This document shows, piece after piece, positions 53,232-63,431 of a stretch of DNA of 64,000 nucleotides (position 1 is the stretch's first letter; every line of letters begins with the position of its first letter). The notes under the pieces are model-generated. The model was not told where the DNA came from, made no database searches, and saw nothing but the letters and a program-made list of their open reading frames with translations. A program made the translations under genes and the position numbers. The DNA lies in the NCBI GenBank assembly GCA_002480525.1, contig DLCH01000078.1, positions 1 through 64,000 on the forward strand, written 5' to 3'. Source of the stretch: Gammaproteobacteria bacterium UBA7803. Its GTDB lineage: Bacteria > Pseudomonadota > Gammaproteobacteria > Pseudomonadales > Azotimanducaceae.

Positions 53232-53259
53232 TCGCGGCCGGAAGGCCGCTCCTACAGGG
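53232..53259 (-). repeat. REP-like intergenic repeat, copy 2
   Basis: TCGCGGCCGGAAGGCCGC followed by TCCTACAGGG, differing at one base from 17016-17043. With the inverted copy at 53136 it could fold into a large stem at the junction of two convergent genes and act as a bidirectional terminator. GCGAATNCGGTCGCG-type simple repeats lie between. Confidence 0.7.
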
Positions 53260-53266
53260 CGGGGGG

Positions 53267-54958
53267 TCAGGCGTGGTCGAGTATCGCCGCTTCGGCGGCT
53301 GCGCCGTCGTCCGCGGCGGACACCGCGAGGGGATCCGCGGGCAGCACCCGGTGGGTGAGCACGAGCTGCGCCAGGCGGGCGCGCTCCGGCGTGCCGATGC
53401 GTGCCGCTTCCCACGCCATCGCGGCAGCGGTGGTGACGTGGTAGAGGGCGGACGCGCTGCGCCGGGTGAGGTGTTCCGCGCCATCGGCTGCGGCGCGGGC
53501 CAGCGCCGACGCCCGCGGCATGGCCTGGTCGAACAGGGCGCGCAGCTCGTCGGTTGGGGCGGCCTCCTGGAGCAGGCTCGCCCAGTGGGCTTCCAGCGCG
53601 TCGAGGGCGTCCTCGCGGCGGATGGCCCGGTTCACGTCCAGCGCCACGATGTTGCTGGTGCCCTCCCAGATGGAACCCAGGTGAGCGTCCCGGACCAGGC
53701 GCGGGTCCGCCCACTCCTCGATGTAGCCGCAGCCGCCGCGCACCTCCATGGCGTCGCCGGTCACCCGGCGGGCGTCCCGGCAGGCGCGGAACTTGATCAG
53801 CGGCGTCAGGATGCGCGCCAGCCGGTAGGCGTCGCGGTCGCCGCCGTCGGACCGGGCGAGCACCGCGGCGGTCTGGAACATCATCGAGCGGGCCTGCTCG
53901 CCGGGCAGGATGATCTTCAGGAGCTGCCGCCGCATCAGCGGCAGGTCGATCAGGCGCCGGCCGAAAGCCGCGCGGTGACGGGCCACGTGCAGCGCCTCGC
54001 TGGCGGCCCGCCGCATGAGCCCGGCGGCCCGCACGCCGTTCGACAGGCGCGAGTTGTTCACCATGTCGGCCATCTGCACGAAGCCGCGCTGCGGCTCGCC
54101 GATCAGCCAGGCCCGGGCGCCCTCCAGGCGGATCTCGCCGCTGGCCATGGAGCGGGTGCCCAGCTTGTCCTTCAGCCGCACGATGCGGTAGCGGTTGAGG
54201 CTGCCGTCGTCGAGGTGGCGCGGCAGCAGGAACAGCGACACGCCCTTCAGTCCCGGCGGCGCGCCCTCGGGCCGCGCCAGCACCATGGCGAGTGACGCGT
54301 CCGCGTTCGAGCAGAACCATTTCTCGCCTTCCAGCAGCCAGGCGCCGGGCGCGTCCGGGTCGGGTCGGGCGGTGGTCTCGGTGGCGCCGACGTCGGAGCC
54401 GGCGCCCTGCTCGGTCATGAACATCGCGCCCTGGTAGAGGGCGTCCGGATCCAGGCTGGTGAGGCGCGGCAGGAACCGGTCGACCAGCTCCCGGGCGCCG
54501 AACTTCTTCAGCGTCCTCGCGAGCGAGTCGGTCATCGACACCGGGCAGCACAGGCCGAACTCGGCCTGGACGAACAGAAACGTCAGCGCGTACTTCACGG
54601 TGGGCGGCATCTGTCCCTGCCAGCCGAGCACGTCGTCCCGGTGGGAGATCGCGGCGAGCGCGAACTCGCCGAATGCCAGCCGCTCCATTTCCCGGTAGGC
54701 GGGGTGCTTGGCGATCCGCTGGGCGTCGAGGCCGGTGCGCGTGCGCGGCGCCAGGGTGGGAGGATTGCGGTCGGCCTCGCCCGCCAGCGCGTCCAGATGG
54801 CCGCCGGCCAGCTCGCCGAGGCGGTCGAGGCGCGGCGCCAGGTGGGTCAGCAGATCGGCGGGCAGATAGACGCCGAGCAGTTCCCGCAGCCAGCGGTCCT
54901 CCCGGTACCGGTTGACCCCGAACTGGTCGGGTACCGGGTGGCCGTCCGCGGCGCTCAT
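53267..54958 (-). CDS. Acyl-CoA dehydrogenase family protein
   Basis: A 563-residue flavoprotein of the AidB-like acyl-CoA dehydrogenase branch: a long N-terminal helical region, MTEQGAGSDVGATETTA (flavin/substrate strand), LEGEKWFCSNADA, and WEGTSNIVALDVNRAI near the C-terminus. The substrate is unknown. It follows the desaturase gene with an ATGA overlap, so the two act together, perhaps in modifying a fatty acyl chain. The ATG 54958 is fixed by that overlap. Confidence 0.88.
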   Translation of the reverse strand: MSAADGHPVPDQFGVNRYREDRWLRELLGVYLPADLLTHLAPRLDRLGELAGGHLDALAGEADRNPPTLAPRTRTGLDAQRIAKHPAYREMERLAFGEFALAAISHRDDVLGWQGQMPPTVKYALTFLFVQAEFGLCCPVSMTDSLARTLKKFGARELVDRFLPRLTSLDPDALYQGAMFMTEQGAGSDVGATETTARPDPDAPGAWLLEGEKWFCSNADASLAMVLARPEGAPPGLKGVSLFLLPRHLDDGSLNRYRIVRLKDKLGTRSMASGEIRLEGARAWLIGEPQRGFVQMADMVNNSRLSNGVRAAGLMRRAASEALHVARHRAAFGRRLIDLPLMRRQLLKIILPGEQARSMMFQTAAVLARSDGGDRDAYRLARILTPLIKFRACRDARRVTGDAMEVRGGCGYIEEWADPRLVRDAHLGSIWEGTSNIVALDVNRAIRREDALDALEAHWASLLQEAAPTDELRALFDQAMPRASALARAAADGAEHLTRRSASALYHVTTAAAMAWEAARIGTPERARLAQLVLTHRVLPADPLAVSAADDGAAAEAAILDHA

Positions 54959-55890
54959 GCCGGCGACGTCACGTGGCGCAGCAGGTCGCCGTAGCCCCGC
55001 GGGAAGTCGACGTCGTCGTAGTAGCCCTTCTGCTCGAGCATCCGGTGCATGCGCGGCAGGTTGTAGATGGGCACCGACGCCAGCATGTGGTGCTCGAGGT
55101 GATAGTTCACCCCCAGGGGGCAGAAGATCAGGCGCTCGATCGGGTTCGCGATCACCGTGCGGGTGTTGCGCCGCGGGTCCAGGTCGTAGAGGTCCGGCAC
55201 CGCGCCGTGCTCGGCGACCTGACGGATGCGGCTGACCACCCGGTTGGTGGTCAGGAAGGCGACCACCCACACCAGGTACAGCCAGGCCTGGCCGGCGGCG
55301 GCCAGCGCGGCCAGCAGGCCCAGGTTGACCACCAGTCCGCGCGCCAGCGCGAGGCGTTGCTCGGCGTCCAGCCTGGCGAAGTTGGCGAAGCCGCGCGCCA
55401 GCCCCCGGGTCTGCTTCCAGCCGGTGCGGCCGGTCAGGTCCCGCCACAGCTTGCGCTTGAGCCGGTCCCGGGTGATCGGGTAGTCGGCGTAGTTCGGCAG
55501 GTCCGGGTCCTGGTCGGTGCCGGCCAGGCGGTGGTGATGCAGGTGCCCGCGGATGTAGGCGTGCATGTTGTTGAAGGTGGGCGCCGCCGCCAGCCACACG
55601 CCGACGGTCTCGTTCAGCCGCCGGGTGCGGAACAGGGTGCCGTGGCCGCACTCGTGGGTGAGCACGCCGAAGCCGAGCTGGCGGCCGCCCAGCACGATGG
55701 TGCCGAGCACCACGGTGAGCGGGTTCGGCCACAGCGCCATGACCGCGAAGGTGGCGGCGACGATGGCGTAGTTGCAGCCCACCAGCCACCAGGCGCGGGC
55801 GTCCGAGCGTTCGCTGATGGCGGCAAACTCCGCATCCGTGAACAGCGCCTTCGGGTTGGCGGGCTTGTCGGTCCGTGTCTGCATGTTCAT
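54955..55890 (-). CDS. Membrane fatty acid desaturase
   Basis: A 311-residue di-iron membrane desaturase. The three histidine boxes are HECGH (79-83), GHLHHH (115-120) and YHLEHH near residue 275. Four hydrophobic stretches are present. DQDPDLPNYADYP follows box 2, as in acyl-lipid desaturases. Start ATG 55890 (or the ATG two codons later). Co-transcribed with the acyl-CoA dehydrogenase gene and 14 nt after the PaaX-type regulator. Confidence 0.9.
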   Translation of the reverse strand: MNMQTRTDKPANPKALFTDAEFAAISERSDARAWWLVGCNYAIVAATFAVMALWPNPLTVVLGTIVLGGRQLGFGVLTHECGHGTLFRTRRLNETVGVWLAAAPTFNNMHAYIRGHLHHHRLAGTDQDPDLPNYADYPITRDRLKRKLWRDLTGRTGWKQTRGLARGFANFARLDAEQRLALARGLVVNLGLLAALAAAGQAWLYLVWVVAFLTTNRVVSRIRQVAEHGAVPDLYDLDPRRNTRTVIANPIERLIFCPLGVNYHLEHHMLASVPIYNLPRMHRMLEQKGYYDDVDFPRGYGDLLRHVTSPA

Positions 55891-55904
55891 GTCGTCGTCC
55901 CGGG

Positions 55905-56714
55905 TCAGGGCGGCGTGGCCGCCAGTCGTGGATGGGGCATGCGGTTCAGTTCGGCGTGGCTGGCGCGGGCCCAGAGTTCCTTGCCCTGCCGGTCGTAGTC
56001 GACGGTGGCGCGCCACAGCGCGCGGCGGGCGGCCACGTCCGCGAAGGGTTCGGGGAGCAGCGGGTCCTTGGCCAGCCGGTGGATCATCTCGCCGCCCAGG
56101 CGGAAGCACTCGAGCTTCGCCTCCCCGGCGGGCAGCCCGTCGAGCCGCGCGCTGCTGGCGGACAGCCGGGCGAGACCGTCGCGGTAGTCCCGGTTCAGGG
56201 CCTCCGGCGCCCAGGCGTCGAGCCACGCCGCGGTGTCGCCGAACGGCTCCCCGGCGATCAGCCGCGCGCGGCCGCTGAGGCCGATGCGGGTGGCCAGGCG
56301 GTGCAGCGTGTCGCCGTCGAGGGCCAGGTTGTCCGGCCGGGCGTGCAGCCCCGGCAGCACGCAGCGGAATCCCAGCGCGTCGAGGGCCCAGGCGCTGCGT
56401 TCGTCGGCGTCCGTCAGGTGGACGAACAGCCAGCGGCCGGGCTGCCACGGCCGGACCCGGTCTTCACCGAGCCGCCACCGTTCGACGAAATCGTTCAGCG
56501 CGTCGGTGCCGGGGCTCAGCCGGTACTCGCCGCGCCGGGGGCTCTCGATGCGGCCGCGGGCCATCAGCCGGGACAGGGTCACCCGGACGGTGTTCTCCGA
56601 GAACCCGAACAGCGCGGCGCTGTGGATCAGCGAGCTCGCGCTCTGGCGCCGGCCGCGCGCGCTGCGCAGCAGGTCCAGGATCACGTCGCCGGGTCGGGTC
56701 CGCGCTCTCGACAT
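55905..56714 (-). CDS. PaaX family transcriptional regulator
   Basis: A 269-residue protein with an N-terminal winged helix (SASSLIHSAALFGFSENTVRVTLSRLMARGRIESPRRGEYRLS, about 24-68) and the PaaX central and C-terminal domains (WLFVHL, RATVDYDRQGKELW). PaaX in E. coli represses phenylacetate genes in response to phenylacetyl-CoA. Here no paa genes are near, and the regulator stands just before desaturase and acyl-CoA dehydrogenase genes, so its ligand is probably an acyl-CoA. The ATG 56714 removes 9 doubtful residues. Confidence 0.87.
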   Translation of the reverse strand: MSRARTRPGDVILDLLRSARGRRQSASSLIHSAALFGFSENTVRVTLSRLMARGRIESPRRGEYRLSPGTDALNDFVERWRLGEDRVRPWQPGRWLFVHLTDADERSAWALDALGFRCVLPGLHARPDNLALDGDTLHRLATRIGLSGRARLIAGEPFGDTAAWLDAWAPEALNRDYRDGLARLSASSARLDGLPAGEAKLECFRLGGEMIHRLAKDPLLPEPFADVAARRALWRATVDYDRQGKELWARASHAELNRMPHPRLAATPP

Positions 56715-56717
56715 TAC

Positions 56718-56818
56718 ACAGGGAGCCCTGTCATCTACCAAGTCGTAATATTACGGCGGTGCCTGATCGGGATCAATTCCTGTAATGAAACCCGTAATGA
56801 ACCCCGTAATGAGTCCCA
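56718..56818. promoter_or_regulatory. Repeat-rich control region of the paaX-like operon
   Basis: Three elements lie before the regulator's start. ACAGGG-AG-CCCTGT (56718-56731) is a palindrome almost touching the ATG. CGTAATATTACG (56744-56755) is a perfect 12-bp palindrome. Three 12-bp direct repeats of GTAATGAAMCCC type run at 56783-56794, 56795-56806 and 56807-56818. GTAAT half-sites recur in the last two. This looks like a multi-site operator for the PaaX-type protein. Confidence 0.5.
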
Positions 56819-56859
56819 TCATGCAACGCGCGGCGGGTTGCGGGTCGGCCCGCCCGCCT

Positions 56860-57948
56860 TCAGGGGCGCCCGCCGGGGTCCCCGGCCCGGGCGATGCGGT
56901 CACCGGCGAAGGTGCCGAGATACAGCGCGCCGTCGAAGGGCAGGGCCACGGTGGCGCCGCCCATGGGCGGTCCGGCGTGGTCCAGGCGCACCTCGGTGGA
57001 CATGTCCGCGGGATCGATGGCGACGATCTGGAAGCGAAACCCGCAGCTCCCCGACTCGAGCTCCTGGCAGCTCATGGAATCCGCCAGGGAGGCCAGGTGC
57101 GACGCGGCCAGCAGGGTGCCGCCGTCCCAGGCCAGGTTGTCGGGGCTCGACACCTCGGCGCTGGCGACCACCTCGCCACGGGACACGTCGACCTTGAGCA
57201 CCCGGCTGCCTAGGTAGCTGTTGAGGAACAGGAAGCGCTCGTCGGCGGACTTCTCGACGCCGTTGGCGAAGCGTGCCGCGGTTCCGGGGATCGCCGTGAA
57301 GCCCGCGTCGGGTTGCCAGCGGTAGACCAGCCCCGGAGCGTGGCCGGTGAGCTGCATGCGCAGCACCGTCCACAGCAGGTTGGCGTCCCGGGGGAACATG
57401 TGGCTCACCCAGAACCCGCCGTCGCGCAGCACCACCAGATCGTTGAAGAAGCCGTTCTCCGGCGCTTCGACGCAGCCCCGCCAGGTGAGCGAGACGTCGG
57501 CGCCGGGCGTCACCTCGAACATCTCCACCGACTCCCGGCCGGCATGATTGACCACGTACAGCGCGTGGCGGCCGTCGTCGAGCTGCTCGATGTCGATGCC
57601 GTGGGGCGAGAAGGCCGGCGGCGGCGGGCAGGCCGGGTCGCCCCAGGCCGCCTCGGGCTCCGGGGCCGCGGCCGGGTCCGGAAACAGGGTGCGGATGCGG
57701 CCGTCGGCCGGGCGCAGCGCCACCAGGCTGCCCTGGGCCTCGCCGGCCATGCCGCCGAACTGGCTCACCAGGATCTCCGTGGCGCCCGGCGCGGGGACCA
57801 GATCCTCGGGGTTCTGGAAGCGGCAGTCCGGAACCAGCCCGTCGCCGGGCTCGCAGCTCTGGATGGGTGGGTGCTCCGGGCTGCAGCCGGCGGCGGCGAG
57901 CTCGGCCAGCAGGCCGGCGGCCGCAGCGTGCAGACGATGAATGCGCAT
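56860..57948 (-). CDS. SMP-30/arylesterase-like beta-propeller lipoprotein
   Basis: A 362-residue secreted protein. The lipobox is in LAELAAAGC (Cys ~22). The rest is a six-blade propeller with FSPHGIDI, ALYVVNHAGRESVEMFEV, ENGFFNDLVV and SSPDNLAWDGG, resembling the SMP-30/gluconolactonase/paraoxonase group, whose members hydrolyse lactones or esters using calcium. Substrate unknown. A strong AAGGAGG precedes the ATG at 57948. There are several cysteines, suggesting disulfides. Confidence 0.8.
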   Translation of the reverse strand: MRIHRLHAAAAGLLAELAAAGCSPEHPPIQSCEPGDGLVPDCRFQNPEDLVPAPGATEILVSQFGGMAGEAQGSLVALRPADGRIRTLFPDPAAAPEPEAAWGDPACPPPPAFSPHGIDIEQLDDGRHALYVVNHAGRESVEMFEVTPGADVSLTWRGCVEAPENGFFNDLVVLRDGGFWVSHMFPRDANLLWTVLRMQLTGHAPGLVYRWQPDAGFTAIPGTAARFANGVEKSADERFLFLNSYLGSRVLKVDVSRGEVVASAEVSSPDNLAWDGGTLLAASHLASLADSMSCQELESGSCGFRFQIVAIDPADMSTEVRLDHAGPPMGGATVALPFDGALYLGTFAGDRIARAGDPGGRP

Positions 57949-58012
57949 GACGTTCCTCCTTCCCCAGCGGCCTACGGTAGGCGCGCCGGGCACCGGAGAC
58001 AACAGGGGCGCC

Positions 58013-59414
<1,402 letters not shown>

Positions 59415-59422
<8 letters not shown>

Positions 59423-60512
59423 GGTCGTTGTCCTCAGAGCGGCCGCGGGGCTCCGGTGCGCCCTCGCCGACGGGTAGAAAGACGGAGAAGCAGGTGTGGC
59501 CCGGCCGGCTGTCGCATTCGATGATGCCGCCGTGCTGGGCGATGATGGTCTGGGTGATGGCCAGTCCGAGCCCGGTGCCTTCCGGGCGTCCGCTGATCAT
59601 CGGGAAGAACATGCGGCTCACCATGTCCTCGGCGATCCCGGGGCCGTTGTCGATGATGTCGATCTGCAGCACGATCCGGTGCAGGCGCGACGCGATGGTG
59701 AACTGCCGGACGATCCGGGTGCGCGCGGTGATGGTCGGGTCGGGCCGGCCTTCCACGGCCTGGGCCGCGTTCGACATGATGTTGAGCAGCGCCTGGATGA
59801 GCTGGGACTCGTCGGCGCGCACGTCCGGCAGGCTGGGGTCGTAGTCGCGCTTGAAGCCGATGGCGCCGCCGCTCTCGGCGCTGATCAGGCGGATCACGTG
59901 CTCGATCACGGCGTGGACGTTGACCGGCCGTTTCTCGGGCTCGCGATTCGGGCCGAGCATCCTGTCGACCAGCGTCTTCAGCCGGTCGGCCTCGTCGATG
60001 ATGACCCGGGTGTACTCCTTGAGGCTTTCGTCGCCGAGCTCGCGCTCGAGGAGCTGGGCCGCGCCGCGCACGCCGCCGAGCGGGTTTTTGATCTCGTGGG
60101 CCAGGCCGCGCACCAGCTTGCGGGTGGTCTCGTGGGACTTGGCGGCCTGGTCGTCCCGGTTGATGCGCAGCAGGCGGTTGATGGGCTGGAACTCCACCAG
60201 CACGTGGCGGCTGGCCGGCTCCAGCGACACCGTGAGGTCCGCGGTCACCTCGTTGCCGTCCCGGGTCCGGAACCGGGTGGCGCGGCGGGTGATGGACTGG
60301 CTGGTGCGGGCCACCTGACGGAAGCCGTCGAACAGGTCCTCGTCCTCGGGAATCATCAGCTCCGCCGCCTCGAGCCCGGCCGACCGGGTTTCGCTCAGCC
60401 CCAGCAGGGCCTCGGCGGCCGAGTTCAGGTAACACACGCGCAGGTCCGACGTGAGCACCATGACGCCGGTGCTCAGGTAGTCGAGGACATCTACCTTGTT
60501 CAGATCGGTCAT
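59415..60512 (-). CDS. glnL: NtrB, nitrogen sensor histidine kinase/phosphatase
   Basis: A 365-residue cytoplasmic sensor. A PAS domain (about 8-110) is followed by the H box GLAHEIKNPLGG (His139) and an HATPase domain with N box (LNIMSNAAQAV), G1 (DIIDNGPGI) and G2 (GTGLGLAI). It phosphorylates NtrC when nitrogen is short and dephosphorylates it with PII. There is no membrane segment. An NtrC box lies 240 bp upstream. Confidence 0.94.
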
Positions 60513-60818
60513 GCCGGTAGGTCGGTGTTCAGCCGTGGCCCGTTGTCGTTCCGGAGGTGGTCGGGTCCGTTGCCCGGTTTCGCAACGCAAGAAGTGGTCC
60601 AACTCGTGAGCGACGATGGACCACGGCTGAGTCAGTCCTTACTACGCCTGGAAGCCCTTAAAACAGGCAGGATGCAACGGATATCGGCCCAGCGGGTCGG
60701 GTGGGCCGATGACGGCCGGCGGCGCGCCGCCCCGAATTCGGGAGCTATTGTGCACCGAAATGGTGCAATAGTGCCAGCGTCGGGTCGGCGCCCGCCGGTG
60801 GGGCGCTCCGGCGCCGGG
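60513..60818. other. Intergenic region between the DUF4124 gene and glnL
   Basis: 306 bp without a gene. It holds a perfect NtrC box at 60751-60767 (see separate entry). I see no clear sigma-70 or sigma-54 promoter. Some GC-rich inverted sequence after the DUF4124 stop (60790-60817) could end its transcript but lacks a T-run. Confidence 0.5.
60751..60767. promoter_or_regulatory. NtrC box upstream of glnL
   Basis: TGCACCGAAATGGTGCA is a perfect match to the NtrC palindrome TGCACC-N5-GGTGCA. It stands 240 bp before the glnL start on the minus strand, suggesting autoregulation of glnLG by NtrC. Confidence 0.85.
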
Positions 60819-61517
60819 TCAGTTTCCGGCCCTGTTGGGCTGCAGGATGACCGAGCGGCGCTGGAGGTGGAACACCGAGGGCTGGCTGGCGATCAGGGTA
60901 TTGCCGTTCTGGTCCACCACCCGGACCTGAACGTTGTGGGTGCCCCGGTCGAGATTCACGAGCTGAAAGCTGGTGGTGAAGCCCTGCTGGCGGAGTTCGC
61001 CGTCCAGGTACACCTGCATGATGTGGCCGACGGCCAGGTTCGGCTGGATCGACGCGCTGATGGTGACGTTGCCGGCGTTCTCGCGCACGGCGGCATCGTT
61101 CGCCGGGCTGGTGATGGCGAGGGACTGGTAGCTGGTGACGCGGGCGCCTTCTCCGCCGGATTCGTCGTCCTCGGCGGCGCCGGTGCCATCGCCGCCCGCC
61201 AGCCAGTCCTCCAGGCTGACGGAACCGTCCCCGCCGTTGCTGGCCGGCCGCGGCGGCGGGGTGAACGTGTTGCCCGTGGACAGCTCGACGGATTCGCCGG
61301 TCTCACCGGGCCGCGGGGGCTGGTCGGTGAACACCACGTTGCCGTTCTCGTCGACGCTCTTGTAGATGCGGCTGGCCGCCTCGCTGACGCCGGCGGTGGC
61401 CAGCAGGCCGGCCGCCAGCAGCCACGCCAGCAGCGTCCGGGGCTCCGGCGGTCGAGGCAGGACCCGGGCGTGGGGCCGGGGCCGGCCGCTCGTACTCGTG
61501 CGCGGGGACTGTCGCAT
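60819..61517 (-). CDS. DUF4124 domain-containing exported protein
   Basis: A 232-residue protein. After a basic N-terminus comes a signal segment (LLAWLLAAGLLATAGVSEA) and the DUF4124 motif SRIYKSVDENGNVVFTDQPP, then a Gly/Asp-rich linker and an Ig-like beta domain (SYQSLAITSPANDAAVRENAGNVTISASI-type start). Genes of this kind commonly lie between glnA and glnL in gammaproteobacteria. The role is unknown; the beta domain may bind cell wall or protein. ATG 61517 is chosen; 61547 is an alternative. Confidence 0.82.
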   Translation of the reverse strand: MRQSPRTSTSGRPRPHARVLPRPPEPRTLLAWLLAAGLLATAGVSEAASRIYKSVDENGNVVFTDQPPRPGETGESVELSTGNTFTPPPRPASNGGDGSVSLEDWLAGGDGTGAAEDDESGGEGARVTSYQSLAITSPANDAAVRENAGNVTISASIQPNLAVGHIMQVYLDGELRQQGFTTSFQLVNLDRGTHNVQVRVVDQNGNTLIASQPSVFHLQRRSVILQPNRAGN

Positions 61518-61576
61518 CGTCGTCGTCTCGTTCGATTCCAAGGGCATTACACCAGGGTTTCGACCACGAGAATGCG

Positions 61577-61610
61577 AAAAAAAGCCCCGATTCGTAAACG
61601 AATTGGGGCT
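61577..61610 (-). terminator. Rho-independent terminator of glnA
   Basis: On the minus strand, AGCCCCAATTCG and CGAATCGGGGCT pair with one mismatch around a TTTA loop and are followed by seven T. It stands 47 nt after the glnA stop and before the DUF4124 gene. Confidence 0.9.
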
Positions 61611-61656
61611 GTGGAGGCGTGCCGGCCCGGTGTCCCGGGCCGGCCGGTCGCGCCGG

Positions 61657-63069
61657 TCAGACGCTGTAGTACATCTCGAACTCGGCCGGATGGGTGAGCA
61701 TCCGCAGGTAGTCCACCTCGCCGCGCTTGAGCTCCAGGTAGCCGTCGATGGCCGCATCGGTGAACACGCCGCCGGCCTTGAGGAACTCCCGGTCGGCGTC
61801 GAGCGCGTTCAGGGCCTCCTCGAGGGAGTGGGCGACGGTCGGAATGCCGGTCAGCTCCTCGGGAGGCAGGTCGTAGAGGTCCTTGTCCAGCGAGTCGCCG
61901 GGGTGAATCTCGTTCTGGATGCCGTCGAGGCCGGCCATCAGCATGGCGGCGAAGGTCAGGTACGGGTTGCCGGTGCTGTCCGGGAAGCGTACTTCCACCC
62001 GGTACGCCCGCGGGCTGCCGCCCTGGATGTAGGGCACCCGGATGGAGGCCGACCGGTTGCGCGCCGAGTAGGCCAGCAGCACCGGCGCTTCGAAGCCCGG
62101 CACCAGACGCTTGTAGGAGTTGGTGCTGGCGTTGGCGAAGGCGTTGATGGCCTTGGCATGCTTGATGATGCCGCCGATGTAGAACAGCGCGGTTTCGGAC
62201 AGGCCGGCGTACTTGTCGCCGTGGAACAGGTTGCTGTCACCCTTCGCGATGGACTGGTGAACGTGCATGCCGTTGCCGTTGTCGCCCACCAGCGGTTTCG
62301 GCATGAAGGTCGCCGTCTTGCCGTAGGCGTCGGCGACGTTGTGCACGCAATACTTGTAGATCTGCACCTCGTCGGCCTTCTTGACCAGGGTGTTGAAGCG
62401 CACGCCGATCTCGTTCTGGCAGGCGGTGGCCACCTCGTGGTGGTGCACTTCCGCCACCAGACCCATGGCTTCCATGGCGGAGCACATGGCGGAGCGCAGA
62501 TCCGCGGCGGAGTCCACCGGCGGAACCGGGAAATAGCCGCCTTTGATGCCGGGCCGGTGGCCCAGGTTGCCGCCTTCGAACTCCGAGTGGGACGACCAGG
62601 CCGCTTCCTCGGCGCCGATGCTGAAGAAGCTGCCGCTCATCTCCACCTTCCAGCGCACGTCGTCGAACACGAAGAACTCGTTCTCCGGGCCGAAGTAGGC
62701 GGTGTCGCCGATGCCGGTGGTCTTGAGGTAGGCCTCCGCCTTCTTGGCGATGGAGCGCGGATCCCGCTCGTAGGGCTGCATCGTGCTGGGCTCGACGATG
62801 TCACACCGGAGGTTCAGGGTGGTGTCGTCCCGGAACGGATCGATGACCGGCGTGCTGTCGTCGGGCATCAGGATCATGTCGGACTCGTTGATGGACTTCC
62901 ATCCGGCGATGGAGGAACCGTCGAACATGAAGCCGTCCTGCAGGGCGTCAGCGTCGACGCGCGCCGCGGGAACCGTGGTGTGCTGCTCCTTGCCCTTCGG
63001 GTCCGTGAATCGCAGATCCACCCACTTCACGTCGTGGTCTTTGATCATCTTGAGTGTGTTGTCGGACAT
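61657..63069 (-). CDS. glnA: GlnA, glutamine synthetase type I
   Basis: A 470-residue enzyme that makes glutamine from glutamate and ammonia. FDGSSIAGW, the metal site in PENEFF, NGNGMHVHQS and RNRSASIRVP are intact. The adenylylation tyrosine lies in LYDLPPEE (Tyr399), so activity is under GlnE control. Full length for GSI-beta. Expression is predicted from a sigma-54 promoter with NtrC boxes upstream. Confidence 0.96.
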   Translation of the reverse strand: MSDNTLKMIKDHDVKWVDLRFTDPKGKEQHTTVPAARVDADALQDGFMFDGSSIAGWKSINESDMILMPDDSTPVIDPFRDDTTLNLRCDIVEPSTMQPYERDPRSIAKKAEAYLKTTGIGDTAYFGPENEFFVFDDVRWKVEMSGSFFSIGAEEAAWSSHSEFEGGNLGHRPGIKGGYFPVPPVDSAADLRSAMCSAMEAMGLVAEVHHHEVATACQNEIGVRFNTLVKKADEVQIYKYCVHNVADAYGKTATFMPKPLVGDNGNGMHVHQSIAKGDSNLFHGDKYAGLSETALFYIGGIIKHAKAINAFANASTNSYKRLVPGFEAPVLLAYSARNRSASIRVPYIQGGSPRAYRVEVRFPDSTGNPYLTFAAMLMAGLDGIQNEIHPGDSLDKDLYDLPPEELTGIPTVAHSLEEALNALDADREFLKAGGVFTDAAIDGYLELKRGEVDYLRMLTHPAEFEMYYSV

Positions 63070-63230
63070 CGCGTTTACCTGCTCCTGCTGGTGAGTTCTG
63101 TGTTGTCGTCCTGTCGTCTCGTCGAAGACGCCGGCCGGCACGAACGGCGTTGCGGGCCGTGGCGTCGGGGCAGCATGACCGGAAATGGTCGAATTTGGCT
63201 CATCCTTTCCCCGATGTTCCCCCTTGGTGC

Positions 63231-63245
63231 GCAATAAGCATGCCA
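63231..63245 (-). promoter_or_regulatory. Sigma-54 promoter of glnA
   Basis: On the minus strand TGGCATGCTTATTGC matches the -24/-12 consensus TGGCAC-N5-TTGC with the obligatory 10 bp between GG and GC. It lies about 160 nt before the glnA ATG, with NtrC boxes 50-120 bp upstream. Confidence 0.85.
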
Positions 63246-63296
63246 CCGAAACATGGGCGTGGGGCTGGTGGTTCCGGGTTTGCGGGTACTCACCAA

Positions 63297-63312
63297 TGCA
63301 CTGTTTCGGGGC
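63297..63312. promoter_or_regulatory. Weak NtrC box of glnA
   Basis: TGCACTGTTTCGGGGC keeps one good half-site and a poor second half. Its centre lies 40 bp from the stronger box, a near-integral number of helical turns. Confidence 0.45.
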
Positions 63313-63336
63313 GGCTGGTGCGTCATGATTCCGCAA

Positions 63337-63353
63337 TGCACCGTTATGGTGCG
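63337..63353. promoter_or_regulatory. Strong NtrC box of glnA
   Basis: TGCACCGTTATGGTGCG matches the NtrC palindrome except for the last base. It lies ~100 bp upstream of the sigma-54 promoter, the usual enhancer distance. Confidence 0.8.
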
Positions 63354-63431
63354 CAGGTACCGTTCAGAGTCCCGGCCCGCGGCCGCGGACCGGAAGGCTC
63401 AGCCCCGGTATCCCCCAGAGCACCGGGAAAA

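Noticed and set aside
49467..54551. Minus-strand frame of about 1690 codons across mshQ and the acyl-CoA dehydrogenase gene
   Set aside because: It covers parts of two genuine genes in other frames and has Arg/Gly/Pro/His-biased composition without motifs.
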